Assembly: GCA_900548365.1 (NCBI GenBank)
Contig: URKM01000001.1
Location: 1 to 64,000, forward strand
Direction: 5' to 3'
DNA length: 64,000 nucleotides
DNA from: an uncultured Collinsella sp.
GTDB taxonomy: Bacteria; Actinomycetota; Coriobacteriia; Coriobacteriales; Coriobacteriaceae
Position 1 is the first letter of the stretch. The number at the start of each line of letters is the position of its first letter. Under the pieces are notes generated by a model. That model searched no databases and was not told the DNA's origin. It was given only the letters and a program-made list of their open reading frames with translations. This document shows, one piece after another, positions 52,533-61,451 of the stretch. The translations under genes were made by a program, and so were the position numbers.

Positions 52533-53842
52533 TCGCACATATCCGCCCAGCCCTGCTATCCGGCACCATCCCCGCGATAGCATCGAAATCCGTCGCGCAC
52601 CGCCTGATCATCATCGCGGCGCTCGCCAACGGAGATACACACGTATCCTGCAATACGACGTGCGCCGATATCGACGCCACCATACGCTGCCTCGTGAAGC
52701 TCGGCGCCCGGATCGAGCCCGTCGAAGACGGATACGACGTCAAGCCGATGCCGAAAAGCGTCGCGCTCGGGCTGCTGCGCGCCCTCCACGGCGCCACGCT
52801 CGATTGCGGGGAATCCGGCTCCACCCTTCGCTTCATGCTGCCCGTCGCCTGCGCCCTGGGAGCGGAAGCGACCTTCACCGGATCCACGAGGCTCGGCGAG
52901 CGCCCGCTCTCCCCCATGGCCGAGGAGCTGATCGCCGCGGGATGCGAGCTCGAGGGACTCGGGGGCTTCCCCTTGAAGACGTCGGGACGGATGCGCCCGG
53001 GAAGGTTCGAGCTTCCGGGCGACGTCAGCTCGCAGTACATCACCGGACTCCTTCTCGCAGCCCCGCTGCTTGATCATTCGAGCGAGATCGTCGTACACGG
53101 CCGGATCGAGAGCAGGCCCTATATCAACCTCACCATCCAGGCCATGCAATCGTTCGGAGTCGACGTCTACGTCGACCGTCGCGTCCAGGGCGACGAGGAG
53201 ACGACGGTGTTCACCACCGAAAACGATACGTATCGGACCCCGCACACCGTGGACGTCGAAGGGGACTGGTCGAACGCGGCCTTCTGGCTCTGCGCGGGCG
53301 CGCTCGGGCGCCTGCCCATCAAGGTAGACGGGCTCACGCTGTCGTCTGCCCAGGGAGACCGCAACGTCCTCGCGGCGCTCTCGCGTTTCGGCGCGCGAAT
53401 CGGCCGCTCGACGAACGCCGCCATATCCCGACCGGACCAGCTTCACGGCTTCGAGATGAGCGCCAAGGACATCCCGGACCTCGTGCCGATCATCGCGGCG
53501 GTCGCGTCCGTCGCGGAGGGCCGCACCGTGATCACCGACTGCGCCCGTCTGCGCATCAAGGAATCAGACCGCCTCGCCACCGTCGCGGCGGAACTCGGCA
53601 ACCTCGGCGCCCAGATCGCCATCAAGCGCGATGCCCTCGTCATCGACGGAGTCCCCGCCCTGGTCGGCGGAACCGTCGATTCCCACAACGACCATCGCAT
53701 CGCCATGATGGCCGCAATCGCGGCGACGCGCTGCGAGAACGACGTCTACATCAAGGGCGCCGAAGCGGTCAACAAATCCTATCCCCTGTTCTTCCAGCAT
53801 TACCGAGAACTCGGCGGCCTCGTCGAGCTCCTGGACGAATAG
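52529..53842 (+). CDS. aroA: 3-phosphoshikimate 1-carboxyvinyltransferase (EPSP synthase)
   Basis: Transfers enolpyruvyl from PEP to shikimate 3-phosphate. 437 aa of twofold beta-alpha-beta repeats: SKSVAHRLIIIAAL (phosphate-binding), DCGESGSTLRFMLPVA in place of the more usual GNAGT, RPLSPMAEELIAAG, ARLRIKESDRL and SHNDHRIAMMAAIAA. Start at the ATG 52529 overlapping the aroB stop (ATGA), GAGGGA upstream; the earlier in-frame start at 52466 lies inside aroB. The GESGST segment is a common variant, not a defect. Confidence 0.96.
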   Translation: MIAHIRPALLSGTIPAIASKSVAHRLIIIAALANGDTHVSCNTTCADIDATIRCLVKLGARIEPVEDGYDVKPMPKSVALGLLRALHGATLDCGESGSTLRFMLPVACALGAEATFTGSTRLGERPLSPMAEELIAAGCELEGLGGFPLKTSGRMRPGRFELPGDVSSQYITGLLLAAPLLDHSSEIVVHGRIESRPYINLTIQAMQSFGVDVYVDRRVQGDEETTVFTTENDTYRTPHTVDVEGDWSNAAFWLCAGALGRLPIKVDGLTLSSAQGDRNVLAALSRFGARIGRSTNAAISRPDQLHGFEMSAKDIPDLVPIIAAVASVAEGRTVITDCARLRIKESDRLATVAAELGNLGAQIAIKRDALVIDGVPALVGGTVDSHNDHRIAMMAAIAATRCENDVYIKGAEAVNKSYPLFFQHYRELGGLVELLDE

Positions 53843-53859
53843 CGCTTGAAGGAGGCGCC

Positions 53860-55008
53860 ATGTCATCCTGCATCGGAAACGCGCTGCGCGTGTCGATATT
53901 CGGGCAATCCCACTCTCCCGCCATCGGATGCTCCATCGACGGATTGCCCGCCGGCATCCCCATCGACCTCGAGGAGCTCCAACGCTTCCTCGACCGTCGC
54001 GCGCCGGGCCGCGACGAGACCGCGACCGCCCGCAAAGAGACCGACGTCGCGCACATCATCTCCGGTATCGTCGATGGCCATACCTGCGGCGCGCCCATCG
54101 CCGGCATCATCGTGAACGGGGACACCCGATCGGTCGACTACGACGGCCTGCGGCGCGTTCCGCGGCCCGGTCACGCCGACTACGCCGCATACACCCGATA
54201 CCGCAACAACCACGACGTCGCAGGCGGGGGCCATTTCTCGGGGCGACTCACCGCCCCCCTGTGCATCGCCGGAGGCATAGCCCTGCAGGCACTCGCGAAC
54301 CAAGGGGTGCGCATCGCCGCGCACATCGCCTCCCTCGGCCCCGAAGCCATCGCCGACACCCCGCTCGATCCCATGAAGGCGAACGATGTCCAGATCCGCG
54401 CCATCCTCGCCAACCCCCTCCCCTGCGTGAGCGCCGCCGCGGCGGCGCAGATGCGCCGGGCCATCATCGCGGCGAAGAACGACCTGGACAGCATCGGCGG
54501 CGTCATCGAATGCGTCGCCTACGGCATGCCGGCGGGCATCGGCGACCCGATGTTCGATGGCATCGAGAATCGCATCGCGCGCATCGCGTTCGGCATCCCC
54601 GCTGTCAAGGGCATCGAATTCGGCGCCGGGTTCGACGCCGCCCGTTTGACCGGGAGCCGGAACAACGACCCCTATCGCATCCAAGACGGCAGGCCCGCGC
54701 CGGCGACCAACCGAGCCGGTGGCATCCTGGGAGGTATCACGACGGGGCTTCCCGTGACATGGCGCATGGCGGTGAAACCGACCCCCTCCATCAGCCGGGA
54801 GCAGGACAGCGTCGACTTGCTCGATCGGCGCGATGCGACCCTGCGCGTCCGCGGCAGGCATGACCCCTGCATCGTGCCAAGAGCCGTTCCCGTCGCCGAG
54901 GCGGTATGCGCCATCGCGCTGCTGGATGCCCTGATCGAATCGGGATACCTGCGCCTCTCAGGCCTTCGAGATGCGCGCTACCCCGTCCCCGACCATGACC
55001 GCGCATAG
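53860..55008 (+). CDS. aroC: Chorismate synthase
   Basis: FMN-dependent elimination giving chorismate. 382 aa: FGQSHSPAIGCSIDGLPAGI with the first conserved His (usually FGESHG; here FGQSHS), RRAPGRDETATARKETD, RPGHADYAAYTRYRNNHDVA, and SGRLTAPLCIAGGIA. The C-terminal RHDPCIVPRAVPVAEA, with the second active-site His, is present. Glu to Gln in the first motif is unusual. ATG with AAGGAGG 4-5 nt upstream. Confidence 0.96.
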   Translation: MSSCIGNALRVSIFGQSHSPAIGCSIDGLPAGIPIDLEELQRFLDRRAPGRDETATARKETDVAHIISGIVDGHTCGAPIAGIIVNGDTRSVDYDGLRRVPRPGHADYAAYTRYRNNHDVAGGGHFSGRLTAPLCIAGGIALQALANQGVRIAAHIASLGPEAIADTPLDPMKANDVQIRAILANPLPCVSAAAAAQMRRAIIAAKNDLDSIGGVIECVAYGMPAGIGDPMFDGIENRIARIAFGIPAVKGIEFGAGFDAARLTGSRNNDPYRIQDGRPAPATNRAGGILGGITTGLPVTWRMAVKPTPSISREQDSVDLLDRRDATLRVRGRHDPCIVPRAVPVAEAVCAIALLDALIESGYLRLSGLRDARYPVPDHDRA

Positions 55009-55024
55009 AACGGGAGAACGCGAA

Positions 55025-56170
55025 ATGACGCTTGATAACGTGCGCCGCGAACTAGACGAGATCGATTCGCAGCTCATAGAGCTCTTCAATAGGCGCCTGG
55101 ATCTAGCACCCGAAGTCGCCAAGGCGAAGCTGTCGATGAACAAACCGGTGTTCGACCCGGAACGCGAGCGCCGCAAGCTCGCATCCATCACCGCGCGGGC
55201 GCGAGATGACCGAGCGCCCCAGCTCATCTCGCTGTTCTCGCTCCTCATGTCCATGAACAAGATCGAGCAGAACCGCTTCCTCGCCGGACTCGGTGAGGCC
55301 GGCATGACTCGGAAAGCGCTCGACTCGCTTCTCCCCGCGACGGCCCATTTCCCCTTGAGCGCAACGGTTGCCTGCCAGGGGGTCGAGGGCGCCTACAGCC
55401 AGATAGCGGCCTCCCGGCTCTTCAAGGTTCCCTCCATCTCCTACTTCGACACATTCGAAGACGTCTTCCGCGCTGTCAGCGAAGGCGGTTGCGAGTTCGG
55501 CATCCTGCCGATCGAGAACTCGACCGCGGGCTCGGTGAACGCGGTCTACGACCTACTGGCCCAGTATAGGTTCTCGATCGTGCGGTCGCTTCGCCTCAAG
55601 GTCGATCACAACCTCGTAGCAAAGCGAGGCGTTCGTCGGCAGGATATCCGCGAAGTCGTATCGCATGAGCAGGCCCTCGCCCAATGCGCGCGCTATCTGT
55701 CGGGACTCGGGGTGAAGACGACCGCCGTGGGCAATACCGCCCAGGCGGCGGAGTTCGTGGCGGGCAGCGACAGGAGCGACCTCGCGGCGCTCTGCTCCCG
55801 GAGTTGCAAAAACCTCTACGATCTCGAAATCGTCGAAGCCGATGTCCAGGATTCGGATAACAACTACACGCGTTTCGTCGTCATCGCGCGCGAGCCCGTC
55901 ATCTATCCCGGCGCCGACCGCACATCCCTGCTGATGACGCTCCCCCATGAACCGGGTTCGCTCTACCGCGTTCTCGAACGATTCTACGCGCTCGATATCA
56001 ACCTGATAAAACTCGAAAGCCGCCCGATCCCGGGACGGGATTTCGACTTCATGTTCTATTTCGACCTCATCTGCCCCGTGGGCAGCGAATCCTTCGCGGC
56101 GCTCCTCGACTCGCTTGGCGATGTATGCGAGGACTGCACCTATTTCGGAAGCTATCTGGAGGTACTCTGA
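55025..56170 (+). CDS. pheA: Bifunctional chorismate mutase / prephenate dehydratase (P-protein)
   Basis: Makes prephenate and then phenylpyruvate. 381 aa: AroQ-type chorismate mutase helices (1-90: TLDNVRRELDEIDSQLIELF), prephenate dehydratase (about 113-290: ACQGVEGAYSQIAASRLF, GILPIENSTAGSVNAVYDLL, DSDNNYTRFVVI with the catalytic Thr region), and a C-terminal ACT domain (about 300-381: TSLLMTLPHEPGSLYRVLER and KLESRPIPGRDFDFMFYFD). The ESRP motif suggests Phe feedback. ATG at 55025 with GGGAG 8-9 nt upstream; the longer frame start at 54971 is inside aroC. Confidence 0.96.
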   Translation: MTLDNVRRELDEIDSQLIELFNRRLDLAPEVAKAKLSMNKPVFDPERERRKLASITARARDDRAPQLISLFSLLMSMNKIEQNRFLAGLGEAGMTRKALDSLLPATAHFPLSATVACQGVEGAYSQIAASRLFKVPSISYFDTFEDVFRAVSEGGCEFGILPIENSTAGSVNAVYDLLAQYRFSIVRSLRLKVDHNLVAKRGVRRQDIREVVSHEQALAQCARYLSGLGVKTTAVGNTAQAAEFVAGSDRSDLAALCSRSCKNLYDLEIVEADVQDSDNNYTRFVVIAREPVIYPGADRTSLLMTLPHEPGSLYRVLERFYALDINLIKLESRPIPGRDFDFMFYFDLICPVGSESFAALLDSLGDVCEDCTYFGSYLEVL

Positions 56171-57420
56171 TGCAGAACAGACCCTACGGCGTGCTCGGTC
56201 GCGTCCTCGGCCACAGCTACACGCCCGCGATCTACCGTGAGCTCGCCGGACTCGACTATCGAAAATTCGAGCGCGAGCCCGATGAGGTCGAGGCCTTTCT
56301 GGCAAGCGATGCATGGGAGGGCGTGAACGTCACCATACCCTACAAGCGAACCGTCATGCCCTATCTTGACGAGATCTCCCCGATCGCTCGCCGACTCGGC
56401 AACGTGAACACCATAACCCGCATGGACGATGGGCGCCTGAGGGGCGACAACACGGATTACTACGGATTCAAGGTCCTCGTGCAAAGCATGGATATCGACC
56501 TGGACGGAAAGGTCGCGCTGGTGTTCGGAGGCGACGGGGGCGCTGGAAGCACGTGCTGCACGGTCTTGGAGGACCTCGGAATGGAGGTCCACCCCGTCGG
56601 CCGCACCGGCGCTGTGACCTACGAGGGGCTCGATGCCTGGCAGCATGCTGCCCTCGCGGTCAACTGCACGCCCGTCGGGATGTATCCCCGATGCCCGGAA
56701 AGCGTGTGCGACCTGGATGTGCTCACGGGGCTCGAAGGGCTCGTCGACATCGTCTACAATCCCGCGCGTACGGGACTCATGCTCCAAGCCGAGCGTCGGG
56801 GCATCAGATGCGCCGGCGGCTTGCTCATGCTCATCGCCCAAGCAGCGGAGGCGGTGGAGCGCTACACCGGCCGCCGCGTCGACATGAAGCGCATCGAGGA
56901 GGTGACGCGCGGGCTCTCCGAGTCGGAGCAGAACATCGCGCTCATCGGTATGCCCGGCTCGGGCAAGACGCGCGTCGGAGAGCAGATCGCCCGCCTCACC
57001 GGCAGGCGCCATGTGGATATCGACCGTCAACTCGAGGAGAAGCTCGGCACGACCTGCGCGGACTACATCGTTGCCCGGGGCGAGGAAGCGTTCAGGGACC
57101 AGGAGGCGGAGATCCTGCGCTCGATTTCCGGGGGAAGCGGACAGGTCATATCATGCGGGGGCGGCATCGTCATGCGGAGCGGCAACTACGACTTGCTTCA
57201 CCAGAACAGCCGCATCGTCATGCTCGACCGGCCCCTCCAGGAGCTTGCTCGCAAAGGCAGGCCGATAACCGCCCGCGATGGCATCGAGCGCCTCGCCGCC
57301 ATCAGGATGCCCCTCTATCGCGCATGGTCGGACATCATCGTCCCCTCGCAGGTCGACGCCGAGCAGACGGCGCGGCTCGCATTGTCATTGCTCGATCGCG
57401 ACGCGAGCGACGCACGCTAG
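56170..57420 (+). CDS. aroE: Shikimate dehydrogenase-shikimate kinase fusion
   Basis: Bifunctional protein (aroE-aroK), 416 aa. Part 1 (about 1-250): LGHSYTPAIY substrate motif, NVTIPYK with catalytic Lys59, GDNTDYYGF with Asp96, and dinucleotide loop FGGDGGAGST. Part 2 (about 255-416): P-loop GMPGSGKT (260-267), DIDRQLEEKLG, GEEAFRDQEAEIL, SCGGGIVMR and DRPLQELARKGRPITA (lid region). No stop or frameshift lies between the parts. ATG overlaps the pheA stop by 1 nt (TGATG). The usual stand-alone aroK is missing here, so the fusion supplies both steps. Confidence 0.94.
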   Translation: MQNRPYGVLGRVLGHSYTPAIYRELAGLDYRKFEREPDEVEAFLASDAWEGVNVTIPYKRTVMPYLDEISPIARRLGNVNTITRMDDGRLRGDNTDYYGFKVLVQSMDIDLDGKVALVFGGDGGAGSTCCTVLEDLGMEVHPVGRTGAVTYEGLDAWQHAALAVNCTPVGMYPRCPESVCDLDVLTGLEGLVDIVYNPARTGLMLQAERRGIRCAGGLLMLIAQAAEAVERYTGRRVDMKRIEEVTRGLSESEQNIALIGMPGSGKTRVGEQIARLTGRRHVDIDRQLEEKLGTTCADYIVARGEEAFRDQEAEILRSISGGSGQVISCGGGIVMRSGNYDLLHQNSRIVMLDRPLQELARKGRPITARDGIERLAAIRMPLYRAWSDIIVPSQVDAEQTARLALSLLDRDASDAR

Positions 57421-57428
57421 GAGGCATC

Positions 57429-57887
57429 ATGAAGGCGCTAATCATCAACGGACCGAACATAAACATGCTGGGCATTCGGGAACCGGGCATATACGGATCC
57501 CAGAGCTACGAATCGCTCGTCCAAACCTGTAAAGAGTCCGGGAGCTCCCTGGGATTCGAAGCGGTCGATTGCTTTCAATCGAACCATGAGGGGGCCATCA
57601 TCGATGCCATTCAACATGCGTACGGCACGTACGACGGCATCGTGATCAACCCGGCGGGCTACACGCATACGAGCGTGGCGATCCTCGATGCCCTCAAGGC
57701 CGTCTCAATCCCGGCAGTCGAGGTTCACATCTCGGCCGTCGAGGAACGCGAATCGTTCCGGCAGATATCCTACGTGCGCGAAGCGTGCTTGGAAACGATC
57801 ACCGGCGAGGGCATAGCGGGCTATAGCCATGCCCTCGAACTACTCTATGCGCACCTCGCACTCGAGGCGCAACCGAGGCGACCCTAA
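57429..57887 (+). CDS. aroQ: 3-dehydroquinate dehydratase, type II
   Basis: 152-aa dodecameric dehydroquinase. Motifs: LIINGPNINMLGIREPGIYG with the active-site Tyr, FQSNHEGAIIDAIQHA, INPAGYTHTSVAILDAL, EVHISAVEERESFRQISYVR. ATG at 57429 with TAGGAGG 4-5 nt upstream; the open frame extends far upstream as a shadow in aroE-K. Completes the seven-step common pathway in this operon. Its stop overlaps the recN stop on the other strand. Confidence 0.96.
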   Translation: MKALIINGPNINMLGIREPGIYGSQSYESLVQTCKESGSSLGFEAVDCFQSNHEGAIIDAIQHAYGTYDGIVINPAGYTHTSVAILDALKAVSIPAVEVHISAVEERESFRQISYVREACLETITGEGIAGYSHALELLYAHLALEAQPRRP

Positions 57888-59512
57888 TCCCAACCGAGCA
57901 GCGAGCGGGCGTGGGCGAGGGATGCCTCGGATCGCTCTCCGGACAACATCCGCGCGATCTCCGAGACCCGCTCATCCCCTTCGACCGGCTCGAGCGTCGT
58001 CATGGGGACGCCGCCCTCCCCCGCATGCTTGCTGACCACGTAATGATGGGATGCCGCGACCGCGATCTGGGGAAGGTGGGTTACGACCACGACCTGATGC
58101 GTTCGAGCAAGGTCTGCGAGGACGGCGGCGAGCGAGCGGGCCGTAGCACCGCCCACGCCCGCATCGACCTCATCGAAGACGAGCGTAGACGATTGATCGG
58201 ATGAGCCCAAGACGACCTTCGTCGCAAGCAGGACGCGCGACAGCTCGCCACCCGAGGCGATGCGCTTCAAAGGGCGCGGCGTGAGGCCCGCGCCGCTTCG
58301 GTAGAGCAGCTCGCAGGTCGCGGGTCCAGCAGCGGTCCATCGTTCGCGGGGAAGCGGGCGCTGATCCCAGACAAGCTCGGACCCGGGCATCTCGAGACGC
58401 TGCATCTGCCGCATGACCTCGCGGCAGAAACGGGGGCCAGCGGACCCACGGCGCTTCATGAGCTCCTTCGCAGCCGCGACGAGCTCGTTCTCGCATGCGC
58501 TGCACGCCGCCCGCGCAGCCTGAAGGCGCCCATCGGCGTCATCAACCAATCCCAGCAGCTCGGCCGCCTCCTCATAGCGGGAGAAGACGTCATCCATCGT
58601 GGGACCGTAGCGGCGCATCAGACCCTTGAGCTGAGCCAAGCGCTCTTGCATCCGCTCGAGCTCGTTCGGATCAAACTCGATGCCGTCGCGATACGAGCGA
58701 AGGCTCGCCGCGGCATCTTCGATGATAATCGACGCCTCGGACAGGGAATCTGCATAGGAGCCGAGCGCGGCATCAACGCGGCCCATGCGCGACAGCTCGG
58801 CGATGGCGCTATTCAGCGCATCGAGCGCGCCGCCCTCATCGGAGAGCACCGATTGCGCGTCATGGGCGCAACGCGCCAATGCCTCGGCATGCTCCGCACG
58901 CGGCAGGACCTCTTCAAGCTCTTCGACCTCGCCGGGACGGGGATCGACTTCGGAGATGCGCTCCATGCGGAAACGGGCCTCTTCAACCTGCTCGCCCTGC
59001 AGCCGAGCGGCGGCCTCGATCCTTTCAAGGTCGGCAGCCGCGGCCTTGCGGGCATCCCATGCTGCGCGATAGGCATCGCGCGCCTCCGAAACAGCGTCAC
59101 CCGCCCATCGGTCGACCATATCGGTATGGAACGAGGGGTCCAGCAGCCGTTGATGCTCATGCTGGCCGCACAGATCGACCAAGGGCCGAACGCAAGCGGA
59201 GAGCTCTCGAACGCTCGAGATGGAGCCGTCGATCTTGACACGGCTGCGGCCGTCGGCCGAAACGGTGCGCACAACCGAAAAGCCTTCGGGATCCTCGTCA
59301 TCTCGATAGAACCGGCCCTCGACGCGCAGGGAATCGGCGCCCTCGCGCACGAACGAAGCGTCGGCTCGCTCGCCCATCAGTAATTTCAAGGCGCTGAGCA
59401 GAGCCGTCTTTCCCGCACCCGTCTCGCCGGTGAGCGCGGTCAATCCCCGACCGACCACCAGCGACGCCTCCTTGATCAAAGCGAGGTTCTCGACGCGGAT
59501 CTCATCAATCAT
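57884..59512 (-). CDS. recN: DNA repair protein RecN
   Basis: SMC-like ATPase of double-strand break repair. 542 aa: Walker A GETGAGKTAL near residue 29, coiled-coil arms (about 155-350), signature LKRIASGGELSRVLLATKVV and Walker B STLVFDEVDAGVGG, H-loop VVVTHLPQIAVAA. The ATG overlaps the nadK stop by 8 nt. Last gene of the efp-asp23-nusB-xseB-tlyA-nadK-recN series; convergent with aroQ with no terminator between. Confidence 0.95.
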   Translation of the reverse strand: MIDEIRVENLALIKEASLVVGRGLTALTGETGAGKTALLSALKLLMGERADASFVREGADSLRVEGRFYRDDEDPEGFSVVRTVSADGRSRVKIDGSISSVRELSACVRPLVDLCGQHEHQRLLDPSFHTDMVDRWAGDAVSEARDAYRAAWDARKAAAADLERIEAAARLQGEQVEEARFRMERISEVDPRPGEVEELEEVLPRAEHAEALARCAHDAQSVLSDEGGALDALNSAIAELSRMGRVDAALGSYADSLSEASIIIEDAAASLRSYRDGIEFDPNELERMQERLAQLKGLMRRYGPTMDDVFSRYEEAAELLGLVDDADGRLQAARAACSACENELVAAAKELMKRRGSAGPRFCREVMRQMQRLEMPGSELVWDQRPLPRERWTAAGPATCELLYRSGAGLTPRPLKRIASGGELSRVLLATKVVLGSSDQSSTLVFDEVDAGVGGATARSLAAVLADLARTHQVVVVTHLPQIAVAASHHYVVSKHAGEGGVPMTTLEPVEGDERVSEIARMLSGERSEASLAHARSLLGWD

Positions 59513-60365
59513 GCCGTCTCACCCCGTAAAAGACGCGGGAAACCGAAGCGTAGAAGCTCTCGGGGCCATAATCGAGCAGCAGGGCGTCATGGTCGGCACG
59601 CGAGACGACGACGCGGTCGACGACGCCCTCGGGAGAGAGGAACTGGCCGTCTACCGCGATAGCGGCAACGGAGGGGCGGGATTTCGAGATGGTGACCTCG
59701 ACCACATCGGAAGGAGAGGTGAGGAACGCCCTCGCCTGGATGGTATGGGGGGCGATCGGGACGCAGACCAGCCCAGTATATCCGGGATTGACGATAGGGC
59801 CGCCGGCGGACAACGCGTATCCGGTCGACCCCGTCGCGGTCGAAACGACGACGCCGTCCCCGCGAAGCCGGTCGATATGGTGACCGGACACGGTCATGTC
59901 GAACTCGACCATGTCGGACAGCGGACCCCGCGTGAGCGCCATGTCGTTGAGGCCCGTGGCGCGCAGTTCGGAGATGGACCCGTCGTCGCATTCCGAATAC
60001 ACCGCGACCTCCAAGCGAGAGCGCCGGCTCACATGCATCTCACCGGAAAGCGCATCGGCCACGACCTGGATGATATCGCCATCCTCCGGACTCGCAGCGG
60101 TCAGGAAACCAAGGTGCCCGTAGGATAGGCCGAGGATGGGAATCTCCCGATCGCCAACAAGCCTGACGGCCCGCAGGAGCGTTCCATCGCCACCCAGCGA
60201 GATGACGAGGTCGCTCCCATCGATATCAGCGGGAAGCGTGATCCCGGAACGCTGATCGGCAGCCCAGGCGACCTCGTAACCCTGTCGAGATAACCAGAGC
60301 TCCAACGTCAGGCCGCTCTGAACGGCCTCGTTTTTATAGAAGTTAGGGACGAGAAAGACCTTCAT
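59505..60365 (-). CDS. nadK: NAD kinase
   Basis: Makes NADP from NAD. 286 aa: GGDGTLLRAVRLV (58-70), NDMALTRG with conserved NE/D-type position, GDGVVVSTATGSTGYALSAG, and VCVPIAPHTIQARAFL. ATG overlaps the tlyA stop by 4 nt. The tlyA-nadK-recN order is conserved in many Gram-positives. Confidence 0.96.
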   Translation of the reverse strand: MKVFLVPNFYKNEAVQSGLTLELWLSRQGYEVAWAADQRSGITLPADIDGSDLVISLGGDGTLLRAVRLVGDREIPILGLSYGHLGFLTAASPEDGDIIQVVADALSGEMHVSRRSRLEVAVYSECDDGSISELRATGLNDMALTRGPLSDMVEFDMTVSGHHIDRLRGDGVVVSTATGSTGYALSAGGPIVNPGYTGLVCVPIAPHTIQARAFLTSPSDVVEVTISKSRPSVAAIAVDGQFLSPEGVVDRVVVSRADHDALLLDYGPESFYASVSRVFYGVRRHD

Positions 60366-61165
60366 AGAAGCTCCGCCTTACCAATCAGTTCCGCAACCCG
60401 CTCGGCGAGCGCATCCGACGACGCTTGTCCGAACAGAGCACGGTCGCCGAACAAGAAGAACTCCCGATTTCCCTTCGCGCCGGTTATGGGAGACGGGCAA
60501 ACGTCGACGGGATAGAGTCCGTATGAGGAGAAGAGGCGGATGGCGCGGGCGAGGACCTCGTGATGGACGCGGGGGTCCCGCACGATACCGCCTTCCCCCA
60601 CCAGGCTGGCATCTGCTTCGAATTGAGGCTTCACGAGCGTGATGAATCGACCCTGCGGCGTCAGCACGTCCAAAACCGATTCGATGATCGTAGCGATGCT
60701 CGTGAAGGACACGTCGCAGACGGCCAGGTCGCAGCAACCGACATAACCCATCTCGGGCAGCCGGACGATATTGGTGCGCTCGAGCAGGCTGACGCGAGGA
60801 TCCTGCCGCAGCGACCAATCGAACTGCGCTCGGCCGACGTCGACGGACAGCACGGTGGAAGCGCCGCGCTTCAGCAGGCAGTCGGTAAATCCTCCCGTCG
60901 AGCAACCGACATCGAGGCACCGTGCACCCGACGGATCGACCTGGAATGCATCGAGGGCGCCGGCGAGCTTGAGCCCACCGCGGCCAACGTAGGGAATTCG
61001 TCCTTTTACATGCAGCTCGATGCCGGGGGCCACCTTCATGCCGGGGGACGTGAGGCGCTCGCCCGCTGAGGAAACGAGACCCGCCATCAACGTGCGCAGG
61101 GCATCTGCGCGATTCTCGCAGATGCCCTGTGAAATCAATTCGTCATCGAGCCGGACGCGCTTCAT
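60362..61165 (-). CDS. tlyA: TlyA family rRNA 2'-O-ribose methyltransferase
   Basis: 267 aa with N-terminal S4 RNA-binding domain (about 1-60, RLDDELISQGICENRADALR) and FtsJ-type Rossmann methyltransferase (LDVGCSTGGFTDCLLKRG, VCDVSFTSI with catalytic Asp/Ser, VKPQFEA with Lys). In mycobacteria TlyA methylates 16S and 23S rRNA and affects capreomycin sensitivity. ATG overlaps the xseB stop by 4 nt. Confidence 0.94.
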   Translation of the reverse strand: MKRVRLDDELISQGICENRADALRTLMAGLVSSAGERLTSPGMKVAPGIELHVKGRIPYVGRGGLKLAGALDAFQVDPSGARCLDVGCSTGGFTDCLLKRGASTVLSVDVGRAQFDWSLRQDPRVSLLERTNIVRLPEMGYVGCCDLAVCDVSFTSIATIIESVLDVLTPQGRFITLVKPQFEADASLVGEGGIVRDPRVHHEVLARAIRLFSSYGLYPVDVCPSPITGAKGNREFFLFGDRALFGQASSDALAERVAELIGKAELL

Positions 61166-61449
61166 ATCCGGTCTCCGTCGAGAGACTCCCCAAAGACGGC
61201 GCTCTGGCTGGATGCGCCCCTTGAAGACTCGGTGCCGTAAACGGACCGCCCCTCTTCAAGCAACCCGCTCTCGCGGGGCGACAAGTCGAATTGATCGACC
61301 ATGTCGACCGCCTTGGAACCAAGGCGTATCGCCTCGTCAAACAGATCGAGGCTCCGCTCGAGCGAGGTATCCTTCGAACGAACGGCAGCGATGATCTCAT
61401 CGAGTCGCTCGGTGATATCGTCGAAGGACTTGACCGTGGTTTCGGCCAT
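61162..61449 (-). CDS. xseB: Exodeoxyribonuclease VII small subunit
   Basis: 95 aa; the helical core SFDDITERLDEIIAAVRSKD, SLERSLDLFDEAIRLG is that of XseB, which binds the large catalytic subunit XseA. The last 35 residues are an unusual Ser-rich tail. ATG with AATAGGA directly upstream, weak, 2 nt after nusB. No xseA lies in the window, although the genes are usually adjacent. Confidence 0.87.
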   Translation of the reverse strand: MAETTVKSFDDITERLDEIIAAVRSKDTSLERSLDLFDEAIRLGSKAVDMVDQFDLSPRESGLLEEGRSVYGTESSRGASSQSAVFGESLDGDRI

Positions 61450-61451
61450 TC

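Noticed and set aside
49089..52583. 1164-codon open frame on the minus strand opposite aroF-tyrA-aroB
   Set aside because: It is antisense to three genes with intact family motifs and good ribosome sites, has no domain pattern and spans the tRNA-Arg. Long antisense frames are expected in GC-rich coding DNA.
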